From contig CALBTS010000369.1 of assembly GCA_937968035.1 (NCBI GenBank), positions 1 to 14,109 of the forward strand: a DNA stretch of 14,109 nt, in the 5' to 3' direction. The position numbers were made by a program, and so were the translations under genes. Shown here piece by piece: positions 1-6,800 of this stretch. The notes below the pieces were generated by a model that was not told the DNA's origin, did not search any database, and saw only the letters and a list, made by a program, of their open reading frames with translations. Within the stretch, counting starts at the first letter, position 1; each line of letters opens with the position of its first letter. The DNA comes from an uncultured Methanomethylovorans sp. Lineage in GTDB: Archaea; Halobacteriota; Methanosarcinia; Methanosarcinales; Methanosarcinaceae.

Positions 1-39
1 AAAGGATCTACTTTTGCTTTCGAAATACCGGTCAAATAA
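1..39 (+). CDS. C-terminal end of a histidine kinase (partial, cut by the window edge)
   Basis: Frame 1 reads KGSTFAFEIPVK and then TAA at 37-39. This matches the conserved end of the HATPase_c domain of histidine kinases, where a G-x-G-S-x-F-x-F-x-I/L-P pattern forms the last beta strand. The complete kinase elsewhere in this window ends in a comparable way (GKGSVFWFSIKKGV). Only 12 codons are present, so the sensor domains and specificity cannot be judged. The gene converges on the mtaC-mtaB operon, whose last base is at 273. A fortuitous reading frame is possible with so few residues, but the match to the motif and the position of the stop make a real gene end more likely. Confidence 0.68.
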   Translation, partial: KGSTFAFEIPVK

Positions 40-86
40 ATGGGATGTAATGAAAGTGTGTACAGATGGTTTGAACCTTTATGGAG

Positions 87-186
87 AAAGGGCTTGCAGA
101 AACTTGACCGTTTAGTAGATTGATCAGAAGAAGGAGGTAAAACTGATCAGACCATAGACCCCAAACAAGTTTTCCTGCAAGCCTTT
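87..186 (+). ncRNA. Candidate structured RNA or large inverted repeat between the kinase end and mtaB
   Basis: Bases 87-106 and 166-186 are an imperfect inverted repeat. The pairs are 87-89/184-186, 91-99/175-183 and 100-106/166-172, interrupted by a single-base bulge at 90 and a two-base bulge at 173-174, about 19 base pairs in total. Inside it is a second hairpin, TGATCAG (121-127) with CTGATCA (143-149), whose 15-base loop carries AAGGAGGT, a near-perfect ribosome binding site. No ATG, GTG or TTG start with a usable frame follows that site. A T-rich tract, TTTTTTGTTTTT, at 215-226 could end a plus-strand transcript. The element could be a small RNA, the 3' untranslated structure of the kinase mRNA, or a mobile palindrome. 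Strand is inferred from the T tract only. Confidence 0.4.
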
Positions 187-212
187 GTGTAATAGTGAAG
201 ATTCGGGAAGTT

Positions 213-227
213 GGTTTTTTGTTTTTG
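213..227 (+). terminator. T-rich tract, possible plus-strand terminator
   Basis: GGTTTTTTGTTTTTG follows the structured segment and lies about 175 bases after the stop codon of the upstream kinase gene. Runs of U are the main intrinsic termination signal in archaea. It would end the kinase transcript, or a separate small RNA, before the convergent mtaB gene. Confidence 0.4.
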
Positions 228-237
228 GAAATAAAGA

Positions 238-263
238 GTAAGGGTTTGAAGTGAAACCCTTAC
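238..263 (-). terminator. Hairpin terminator of the mtaC-mtaB operon
   Basis: GTAAGGGTTT (238-247) and AAACCCTTAC (254-263) form a perfect 10-bp stem with a six-base loop. The stem begins 10 bases after the mtaB stop codon in the direction of mtaB transcription. On the minus strand it is followed by the T-rich sequence TCTTTATTT. Position, perfect pairing and the following U-rich stretch fit an intrinsic terminator or a 3'-end stabilising hairpin of a highly expressed mRNA. Confidence 0.7.
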
Positions 264-272
264 ATAAGGTAT

Positions 273-1652
273 TTAGAGGCCGTAGTTCTCTGGCCTGAAG
301 ACCTTTATTTCGGCCTTGTACTTGCTCATGCAGTCGCTCATGAACTTGTCTGCATCTGCAGTGAGTGCTTCCAGTTCACCCTTTGCCTTCTGCAATGCAT
401 TGATCTCGAACCTGGTCATCTCAAGACCCTGTGCAGAGGTCAGCAGGTTGCAGCATTCCACAGCAGCGTTCTTTGCACGGAGGTACAGGTTGTTACCGTC
501 CTTTACGATTGCCTGGCCTATCTTGTATGCGTTGTCGTATGCAAGGATGTAGGACTGTGGATCCCTGTACTTGTCAGACGCTACAAGCAGGTCCCTGAGG
601 AGCTTCTCGTTTCCGGATTTGAGTGCAACGTTCATCAGTGCGCAGTCGTAGCTGAGGGTCTCGGACCAGCACTGGACCGTAGTTCCACCGAATTCGGAGT
701 GATATTCGACGGATTCGTTGGACCACAGGTCACAGCACTGCATGATGAGGTTACCCATTACATCGGAATGTGCACAGGTGGAGGTCTTACCTTCAAAGGC
801 CATTGGCATACCAGTGATCGCCTTTACGAAGATGTTCTCGTATCCGCAGTCCTTTCCTGGGCCTACTGCACCGGCTTCATATCCGGAGAGCGTCCTTGCT
901 CCTGCCAGGCTCCTGGCAATGATCGCAAGGGTGTGTGCCAGGTTCTTGTCAAGCAGTCCGCCTGCAATGAACATTGCAGTGTTCGCCTGTGCACAGTCTG
1001 TGTCACCGGCTGCAACGACATTCTTCTTCTGGGCGACCTTTGCAATGTCCTGCCAGAGGTATTCCATATCCATGCTGCCGAGAACACCTATTGCGTAGAG
1101 CATACCAGCAATATCGTTCCTCAGGATCGCATAGTCGAAGATCTCCTTTCCACCCATTGATTCAATGGACAAGAAGTCTGCTCCGCCTTCTGCAACAGCC
1201 TCGAATGACTCCATAAGCACAGGGTACTTGTTTCCTCTGAGGTCCATGTAGTCCTTGTTCTCTCTGATGTCACCGGGGGTGTGTCTCAGTGCGGACTTCA
1301 GACCATATTCTTCATAGTACTCTTCCATAATGGTCTTCTGTGCGTGTGCGACCTCCCCACCCCATGTTGGGTTGTTGGTCATCTGCTGCACGTGTTCTGT
1401 CTCGAGGACTACTGCAGGGAACCCTACCTGGACCATTCTCTGGAGAATGTCCCTTGTAATTCTCTGGTATTCGTTTACCAGCTTCTCTTTGGAAGCGCCT
1501 GCTTCTGGTCTGGGTGCGTAGTTAACTTCAGCGATAGTGCATCCTGCACCCAGCTCAATTCCAAGTCCTGTCTTTACCGGGTATTTTGCACGGCCGAAAA
1601 CCATCTCATCTGCATTTGCATAAGCCATCTGTGTGTATCTTTTTACTGCCAT
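273..1652 (-). CDS. mtaB: Methanol:corrinoid methyltransferase MtaB
   Basis: MtaB is the zinc enzyme that activates methanol and methylates the Co(I) corrinoid of MtaC, the first step of methanogenesis from methanol in the cytoplasm. The protein is 459 aa, close to the family length of about 460. From the ATG at 1652, the three zinc ligands established for Methanosarcina barkeri MtaB fall at the same numbers: Glu164 (in LSIESMGG), Cys220 (in AGDTDCAQ) and Cys269 (in GPGKDCGYE). This supports the ATG at 1652 over the in-frame GTG at 1661. The GAGGTG ribosome binding site (1659-1664) lies six bases before that ATG. mtaC ends 14 bases upstream, so the two genes form an operon in the usual mtaC-mtaB order. 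No in-frame amber codon is used, as expected for MtaB, unlike the methylamine methyltransferases. Assignment is firm. Confidence 0.97.
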   Translation of the reverse strand: MAVKRYTQMAYANADEMVFGRAKYPVKTGLGIELGAGCTIAEVNYAPRPEAGASKEKLVNEYQRITRDILQRMVQVGFPAVVLETEHVQQMTNNPTWGGEVAHAQKTIMEEYYEEYGLKSALRHTPGDIRENKDYMDLRGNKYPVLMESFEAVAEGGADFLSIESMGGKEIFDYAILRNDIAGMLYAIGVLGSMDMEYLWQDIAKVAQKKNVVAAGDTDCAQANTAMFIAGGLLDKNLAHTLAIIARSLAGARTLSGYEAGAVGPGKDCGYENIFVKAITGMPMAFEGKTSTCAHSDVMGNLIMQCCDLWSNESVEYHSEFGGTTVQCWSETLSYDCALMNVALKSGNEKLLRDLLVASDKYRDPQSYILAYDNAYKIGQAIVKDGNNLYLRAKNAAVECCNLLTSAQGLEMTRFEINALQKAKGELEALTADADKFMSDCMSKYKAEIKVFRPENYGL

Positions 1653-1666
1653 TTTTTTCACCTCGT

Positions 1667-2431
1667 TCAGTGTTTGTGGAACATTGTCCTAAGCTTGTCT
1701 ATACCAGCACCGGCCAAGATAGCATCTGCCATCTTTGGTGCATCTGCTGCCTCTTCACCATAGACACCCAGTGAGTATGTTGAAACGAAGTCCTGGTTAA
1801 CTGCTCCGCCACCACACTGGAATGGTATCTTTATGCCGGCTTCAAGAAGCTGGTCGTTGACCTCTTTGAATGCGTACATGGTGGTTGTCATCAATGCAGT
1901 GCCTGTTACCATGAGTGGCTTGTTTGCCTTGACGGCTGCGAGGACCTCTGCGGCTGGTACATCCCTTCCGAGGTCGATAACTTCATAGCCGTTTGCTCTG
2001 AGGAGTGCTGCAACAATGGACTTACCTATGTCATGAACGTCTCCTTCTGCCACGTGGACAACTACCTTGCCTTTTGATTCAGGGGACTCACCAGATTTCT
2101 CCTTGCAGTACTCGATACCTTCAAGCATTGCATCGGCAGACATCATAACATTTGGCAGGAAAATTATACCCTGGTCATACAGGTTTGTTACTACACCCAT
2201 ACCGACCATCAGTGCGTCATCAATGAGGGAAATTGGACTCTTTCCGGCTGCAATGGCCTTCTCCAGACCTGCGATCACATCGTCTTCTTCGCCTTCAAAA
2301 ATAGCTTCAGCGATGGAACGGAAAAGAGCATCCTTTGGATAAAGCTCTGCTGCAGCATCTTCCGGGGTCATTGATTTTTCCATTTTTACGTTGTATCTTA
2401 CTAATATATCCTTGTAGTCTATTTTTAACAT
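1667..2431 (-). CDS. mtaC: Methanol corrinoid protein MtaC
   Basis: MtaC carries the corrinoid that MtaB methylates and that MtaA demethylates to make methyl-coenzyme M. The protein is 254 aa, near the usual ~258. Residues about 35-115 are the helical cap domain (B12-binding 2) and 120-245 the Rossmann-type B12-binding domain. The base-off/His-on motif is D131-x-H133-x-x-G136 (EGDVHDIGKS), so His133 is the lower axial ligand of cobalt. The later TGTALMTTTMY and CGGGAV segments match the nucleotide-tail binding loops. The ATG at 2431 has an AAGGAAG site 6-8 bases upstream. It is the first gene of the operon and lies behind a 631-bp AT-rich region containing tandem TATA boxes. A hairpin in its leader is described separately. 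Confidence 0.97.
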   Translation of the reverse strand: MLKIDYKDILVRYNVKMEKSMTPEDAAAELYPKDALFRSIAEAIFEGEEDDVIAGLEKAIAAGKSPISLIDDALMVGMGVVTNLYDQGIIFLPNVMMSADAMLEGIEYCKEKSGESPESKGKVVVHVAEGDVHDIGKSIVAALLRANGYEVIDLGRDVPAAEVLAAVKANKPLMVTGTALMTTTMYAFKEVNDQLLEAGIKIPFQCGGGAVNQDFVSTYSLGVYGEEAADAPKMADAILAGAGIDKLRTMFHKH

Positions 2432-2457
2432 ACTACACTTCCTTCAATTTATTTTTC

Positions 2458-2473
2458 AGGCTTGAATAAGCCT
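2458..2473 (-). promoter_or_regulatory. Hairpin in the mtaC 5' leader
   Basis: On the mRNA strand AGGCTT and AAGCCT form a perfect six-base-pair stem around a four-base loop. It ends about 26 bases before the mtaC start codon and 14-15 bases before its ribosome binding site. It may help fold the leader or influence translation. It is short enough to be chance in isolation. Confidence 0.3.
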
Positions 2474-2520
2474 TGATCCAATCTACCTTAGTAGGTCCTT
2501 TAGACCCGACTATGCAACAC

Positions 2521-2568
2521 TTGTTTTCATATATAAACATTTGTTTTATTTTGTTTTCATATATATAG
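2521..2568 (-). promoter_or_regulatory. mtaCB promoter with tandem TATA boxes and 15-bp direct repeats
   Basis: TTGTTTTCATATATA occurs exactly at 2521-2535 and again at 2551-2565, 30 bp apart, about three helical turns. A partial copy, TTGTTTTATT, lies at 2541-2550. Read on the minus strand, the repeats give TTTATATATG and CTATATATATG, both good archaeal TATA boxes, directly downstream of each of which lies GAAAACAA. Transcription from the proximal box would begin near 2507 and give a leader of roughly 75 bases; the distal box would begin near 2538. The repeats could be binding sites for a dedicated regulator or a duplicated promoter. Confidence 0.55.
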
Positions 2569-2953
2569 TTTTCTTCTAAGAGTATTAAATTAAACTAAGT
2601 AAACCATCAAAAAACAATGTCAATTGATAGTGTTTTTGTGACTTCCATCTCTTTAACATCAAATGAGTATACACTATTGTAGAAGAATACTCTTATATTA
2701 TTAAATTAAGAAACATTATCTGGTACTAAAATAAAAACATATTTGCAATATAGTGCATATATCAATACTTGTTTAGTATTGTCATTCCTTACGGATTACG
2801 TTTTTATCACATCTGTTTTTTTCATTATTTTATATATACTTAAAAGAAACAAAAAACATAAATACTAGCATTTTTCTGAAAAGAAAAACATAATAAAAAA
2901 CAGAGGATAAAGTTGAAAATAACTGCTTTAAATCAAAGAATATAGAGTAATAT

Positions 2954-2985
2954 TGTTTTCTTATCCTTTAGCTGGAAAGAAAACA
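2954..2985 (-). terminator. Possible 3' hairpin downstream of the orphan mtaC-like gene
   Basis: Bases 2954-2962 pair with 2977-2985, and 2964-2966 with 2974-2976, giving 12 base pairs with one bulged A and a seven-base loop. The hairpin lies 78 bases after the stop codon of the mtaC-like gene. On the minus strand it is preceded by a T run (the complement of the A run at 2988-2993). The T run plus hairpin would suit transcript ending, but no strong U tract follows the hairpin, so the call is tentative. Confidence 0.3.
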
Positions 2986-3062
2986 TGAAAAAACATTATC
3001 AATAAATAAAATCATGTACAAACCGGGGAAAAATCATCGCATAAAGGTCTGAGATTATATTA

Positions 3063-3827
3063 TTAATGCCTGTGGAATTTCTCCCTTAGTTCCTGCACAC
3101 CAGCACCTTTCAGGATGTCATCAGCTATCTTTGGTGCATCTGCTGCTTCCTCACAATATACCCCAAGTTCATAACCAAACACGAAATCCTGTTTTACAGC
3201 TCCACCACCACAAACAAAGGGAATACGAATGTTGTTCTCAAGTAGCAAGTTATTGATCTCTTTGAACGAATACATGGTAGTGGTCATCAAAGCAGTACCT
3301 GAAAGCATGATAGGTTTTTCTCTTTTGACAGCATTTATAACTTCACTGACCAGCACATCGCTGCCAAGATCTATGACCTCATAACCATTCGCACGTAAAA
3401 GAACAGTGACGATCTTCTTTCCAATGTCATGCATATCTCCTTCTACAACAAACGACACAACCCTGCCTTTGAATTCATGGACTTCACTGGACATCTGTTT
3501 ACAATATTCAATACCATCGGTCATGGCATGTGCGGATATTATGACATCAGGAAGAAAAAGGATACCTTCATCATATAGCTTAGATACGATACCCATTCCT
3601 GGCATGAGGGCATCATCAATCAGAGACAAAGGATCACTGCCAGCCTGTATCGCTGTCTCTAAAGCATCAATAACATCATCTTCATCACCTTCAAAAACAG
3701 CTTCAATGATAGATCGTATCATCATGTCTTCAGGAAATAACTCCTTAGCTATTTCTTCTGGACTTTGCTCCTTTTCAACCTTAACATTATAACGGACCAG
3801 GATCTCAGATGGGTCGATATTTATCAT
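3063..3827 (-). CDS. mtaC: Second, orphan MtaC-like methanol corrinoid protein
   Basis: An ungapped hand alignment with the MtaC encoded at 1667-2431 gives about 168 identities in 254 positions, and both proteins are exactly 254 aa. The cobalt-binding motif is intact (D131-x-H133-x-x-G136, EGDMHDIGKK), as are the GTALMTTTMY and CGGGAV loops, so it should bind a corrinoid. I chose the ATG at 3827 because it aligns with the start of the other MtaC and has GAAGGAAAG 5-13 bases upstream. An upstream ATG at 3857 would add 10 unrelated residues. No mtaB lies beside it: downstream is 631 bp of AT-rich DNA. Upstream, 39 bases away on the same strand, is a PAS/GAF protein. It is visibly richer in A/T-ending codons than mtaC, which hints at lower expression. 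It may be an alternative partner of MtaB or have a sensory role; the latter is inference. Confidence 0.93.
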   Translation of the reverse strand: MINIDPSEILVRYNVKVEKEQSPEEIAKELFPEDMMIRSIIEAVFEGDEDDVIDALETAIQAGSDPLSLIDDALMPGMGIVSKLYDEGILFLPDVIISAHAMTDGIEYCKQMSSEVHEFKGRVVSFVVEGDMHDIGKKIVTVLLRANGYEVIDLGSDVLVSEVINAVKREKPIMLSGTALMTTTMYSFKEINNLLLENNIRIPFVCGGGAVKQDFVFGYELGVYCEEAADAPKIADDILKGAGVQELREKFHRH

Positions 3828-3845
3828 ATTCTTTCCTTCTAATAA

Positions 3846-3856
3846 TTTTATATACA
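3846..3856 (-). promoter_or_regulatory. TATA-like box before the orphan mtaC-like gene
   Basis: On the minus strand the 39-base gap after the PAS/GAF gene reads GTATATAAAAT, a strong TATA sequence centred about 25 bases before the ATG at 3827. It could start a transcript at or next to that codon, which would make the mtaC-like gene at least partly independent of the upstream gene. A ribosome binding site also lies between them, so read-through from the upstream gene would be translated as well. Confidence 0.35.
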
Positions 3857-3866
3857 TGTGTTTTTT

Positions 3867-6617
3867 TCAGCCGCTTCCTCTGCCAAGACAGATAAGAGCT
3901 GAATGTCCGTCCCAATTTCCCCGGGTGGCTTTTATTTCCACAGGTACCAGTTTCCCATCACATGATTCAAAAGGGATCCTTACTATGGACATTTTCCCAG
4001 CCAATATATCGGCAAGCGCAGTGGCGGCCTCAATAGCTCTGTTCTGAGGATGGAGATTAAGCACGTTCAAGCCAAGCAGTTCTTCATGGGAATAGCCGAG
4101 ATTTTTGCACAGATAACTATTGGTATGTAATATACAGCCATTCAGATCAAGGACATATAGAAAATCCTCTATAGTGTCAAAAATTTCCTGTAAATTGTTA
4201 AGGTTGTTTTGGAAATGTACCTGTTCCCTTATGCGCCCAATCGAGGGTCCTACTTGAGAAGCAATACTTTCAAGTATACTGCGTGTGTTTTGTGAAATGG
4301 CATATTCAGTGTGTGACGCGAGCAGGAACACTGCGACAACATTCCCTTCATACTTGAGGGGCAGTATCGCAGTGGCTTCAAGTCCTTCAAAATCAAGATC
4401 TTTTCCATGGGTCATGGAATTTATCTCATAATAAAGTTTATAGATCGGATATTCGCTCTTCAGTATCCTGGAGTGTAGAGAATTGGCAGCATAATGTCGT
4501 GTACTGTTCACAAACCTGAACGATAGACCTTTATGCGCAATTAGGTTCAACTCTCCTGTAGACCCATCTACAAGATACAATGCACCGCAATCTATTCCTT
4601 TGACCTGCGTCACAAGTTCAATGAATTGCTGAAAGGTATCTTTTACATCGGTCGTGGGAGTGAAAAGGGTACCGAGCTCTGCGCCTATGCGCATGAAATT
4701 ATTAACGTTCTTGCGCTCAGTGATATCAACTATAATACCCTGTAGATATTCGATCCTGCCATCAGGATCTCTCTTAATGATCGATCGTTCATCTATCCAG
4801 CGCACTTCACCAGATCTTGTAAGGATACGATACTCAAGAGAAATGTTACTTTCACCTTCCTGGAAACATCTTGAAGTATCATTATCCCTTTTTTGAAGAT
4901 CTGATGGATGAATAATATCCTCATAAAATATCTTCCCCGATATAAATTCTTTCGCAGTGTATCCGAATTGGGAAATATTCTCAGATACGAACTCTACTGA
5001 CCATTTCTTATCGGGTTTCCAGAAAAACACAATTGCCGGACTGCTTTCGATCACGTTCTCGAGGACCTTTTGCACCTCTATGAGCTTAAGAAGTTCTTTT
5101 TCTCTTGTTTTCTGCTCCGTAATATCCCGGATGATGGCCATGTAAGACGGCCTGCCTTCATGTTCGATTATTGATGAATTTATCTCTGCAGGGATCCTAT
5201 TCCCACTCTTTGAAAGCAGTTCGATCTCATATTTATGAGCGGTCTCACGCTTTTTCTCCAGATTTCTCCTGAACTTCCCGGTGATCATGCGACGATATTC
5301 CATTGAAAGGAAGTTGGCAAATGGTTTACCAATAGCTTCTGTACGGGTATATCCGGTGATCTCAATAAACTTGCTATTGGCAAACACGAGATGGTCATCC
5401 TGCAAAATAACGATCCCGTCATTGCTCTTTTCAACAAGGGTCGAGTATTTCTTTTCAGAGTTTTTAAGCTCTGTCTCAGCTTTTTTCCGTTCTGCAATGT
5501 CCCTTACAGTGAGCATCACAGCAGGTCCATTTTCATAGTATATGAATGAAAGACTGATCTCAGCCGGAAAAGTAGAACCATCTTTCTTGAAGAGGTCCAC
5601 TTCATAATTACGCTTTATGCTTCTTTCATCTCTTAGTGCCTTAGTGCATCTCTTTAACAGCATACGCCTGAAATCTATTGGAACGTGATCTAACAATAGA
5701 CTATTGATGATTTCCTCTTTCTGATACCCTGTTAGTTCCAGGAATTTGGAATTCGTAAACTTCAATAGATCCGCCTGCATTATAATTATGCCATCATTAC
5801 CATGCTCTACAAGGACAGAATAATTTGCCTCTGATGCCTTTAATTCCATCGTAGATCTTTTTCTGTCAGTGACATCTTCGATGGCAAGTAAGATCATTCT
5901 ATTTGTGCTATCCGATGTGTTCATGATTTTGGATTTCACGCTTATCACACGATGTCCTTTTTTGCCGGAATGTTGCTCTAGCTCAAGATCATTGAACTCT
6001 GTACCATGTTTCTGGAGTTCTGACATCCTGGCCCTTAAGACAGGAATATTCCACTGCCCGTCTTCAACATCGTATAGGAACTGACCTTCGGTTCTTGAGG
6101 GTCCTGTTCCGAACAAACTGTAGAATGAAAGGTTTGCAAATATTATTTTTAAATTTATATCTAGTACTAATAGCGCTTCTCGTACATTATTGACAACACT
6201 TTTTAAATAATCGTTCTCCTGCCCGATGCATAGTTCTTTTCTCTTACTTTCTGTGATATCCACGATCGTTCCATGCAGACATTTAAGAATACCCTCTTCG
6301 TCATATTGCCCATGACAAAACTGTGCCACCCAGTGCACATCGCCTTTCTTATCCAGTATTCTGTATTCCAGAAAAAAGCATGACAGGTTATCATTGTACA
6401 TTTTCCGGACCGTATACTTTATTTTATCCCTATCGTCGGGATGGACAATATCCGAATATGTGAGAAAACCTGATATGAACTCACCTGGTGTATATCCAAA
6501 TTGTTCTATATTCTCCGAAACTGAAGCTATGGACCAGTTCTCATCATTTTTCCATGAAAAAGTAAATACATCATTATTGCAAAATGTAGATCCAATTTTT
6601 TTTATTAAACAGTCCAT
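3867..6617 (-). CDS. Cytosolic multi-PAS/GAF sensor protein without an output domain
   Basis: From the ATG at 6617 the protein has 916 aa. In order it has PAS (about 12-124), PAS (131-253), PAS (262-379), PAS (383-505), PAS (518-636), GAF (640-796) and PAS (806-916). Most PAS units end with the typical DIT/DIAxRK linker (IVDITESKRK, VRDIAERKKAE, IRDITEQKTRE, IVDITERKN). The first and fifth resemble each other, as do the third and fourth, which points to internal duplication. No transmembrane segment, histidine kinase core, receiver or DNA-binding domain is visible. The last PAS stops at LICLGRGSG where a D-I-T-E-R-K linker would be expected. Start choice: AGGTG lies five bases before 6617. 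The ATG at 6638 (GAGG nine bases upstream) is an alternative, while the ATG at 6674 has no ribosome binding site. It precedes an orphan mtaC-like gene by 39 bases. The ligand is unknown; the domains could bind heme, flavin or small molecules. Confidence 0.9.
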   Translation of the reverse strand: MDCLIKKIGSTFCNNDVFTFSWKNDENWSIASVSENIEQFGYTPGEFISGFLTYSDIVHPDDRDKIKYTVRKMYNDNLSCFFLEYRILDKKGDVHWVAQFCHGQYDEEGILKCLHGTIVDITESKRKELCIGQENDYLKSVVNNVREALLVLDINLKIIFANLSFYSLFGTGPSRTEGQFLYDVEDGQWNIPVLRARMSELQKHGTEFNDLELEQHSGKKGHRVISVKSKIMNTSDSTNRMILLAIEDVTDRKRSTMELKASEANYSVLVEHGNDGIIIMQADLLKFTNSKFLELTGYQKEEIINSLLLDHVPIDFRRMLLKRCTKALRDERSIKRNYEVDLFKKDGSTFPAEISLSFIYYENGPAVMLTVRDIAERKKAETELKNSEKKYSTLVEKSNDGIVILQDDHLVFANSKFIEITGYTRTEAIGKPFANFLSMEYRRMITGKFRRNLEKKRETAHKYEIELLSKSGNRIPAEINSSIIEHEGRPSYMAIIRDITEQKTREKELLKLIEVQKVLENVIESSPAIVFFWKPDKKWSVEFVSENISQFGYTAKEFISGKIFYEDIIHPSDLQKRDNDTSRCFQEGESNISLEYRILTRSGEVRWIDERSIIKRDPDGRIEYLQGIIVDITERKNVNNFMRIGAELGTLFTPTTDVKDTFQQFIELVTQVKGIDCGALYLVDGSTGELNLIAHKGLSFRFVNSTRHYAANSLHSRILKSEYPIYKLYYEINSMTHGKDLDFEGLEATAILPLKYEGNVVAVFLLASHTEYAISQNTRSILESIASQVGPSIGRIREQVHFQNNLNNLQEIFDTIEDFLYVLDLNGCILHTNSYLCKNLGYSHEELLGLNVLNLHPQNRAIEAATALADILAGKMSIVRIPFESCDGKLVPVEIKATRGNWDGHSALICLGRGSG

Positions 6618-6800
6618 TTTCACACCTGCAATTTTCATTGTCAGTGTCCTCTTTTTCTTAAAGAGGTGATTCATGGGAGATGATCGATCTATAAATTGCT
6701 GACAATACAGATATTGGTATTAATGAAGCTATTGACTATCATTGAAAAGATCCTGTTACTTTAAAAGAGAATCTTAAATACAAGTTGAACAGATTATATA

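Larger units (their letters stand above)
2432..3062. other. 631-bp AT-rich region between mtaC and the orphan mtaC-like gene
   Basis: I see no protein-coding gene here. It contains the presumed mtaCB promoter and leader (2458-2568) and the 3' region of the upstream mtaC-like gene (about 2954-3062). It also holds several short inverted repeats: CAATACT/AGTATTG at 2763-2769/2775-2781, CAAAAAACA/TGTTTTTG at 2608-2616/2631-2638, and TAAGAGTATT/AATACTCTTA at 2577-2586/2686-2695. The base composition is far richer in A+T than the mtaCB genes. Long upstream or leader regions are a known trait of mtaCB operons in Methanosarcina. There is no recognisable remnant of an mtaB gene that would pair with the orphan mtaC. 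Confidence 0.7.

Noticed and set aside
128..165. Small gene after the AAGGAGGT at 131-138
   Set aside because: The site is followed by a CTG codon and an early stop; there is no ATG, GTG or TTG start at suitable distance, so it is treated as part of a structured element.
699..1160. Long plus-strand open frame opposite mtaB (153 aa)
   Set aside because: It lies wholly antisense to mtaB, has no ribosome binding site or recognisable domain, and its composition follows from the codon bias of mtaB.
1281..1763. Plus-strand open frame across the mtaB/mtaC junction (160 aa)
   Set aside because: It is antisense to two certain genes and resembles no protein family; it is rich in Cys, Ser and Leu as typical of antisense frames.
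2521..2568. CRISPR-like or tandem repeat array
   Set aside because: There are only two full copies with TATA-box content and no spacer pattern; a promoter element explains them better.
3406..3792. Plus-strand open frame opposite the orphan mtaC-like gene (128 aa)
   Set aside because: Antisense shadow with no start signals or domain features.
273..3827. Pyrrolysine-dependent methylamine methyltransferase
   Set aside because: The zinc ligands and overall sequence are those of MtaB, there is no in-frame TAG, and the partner is MtaC rather than MtmC, MtbC or MttC.
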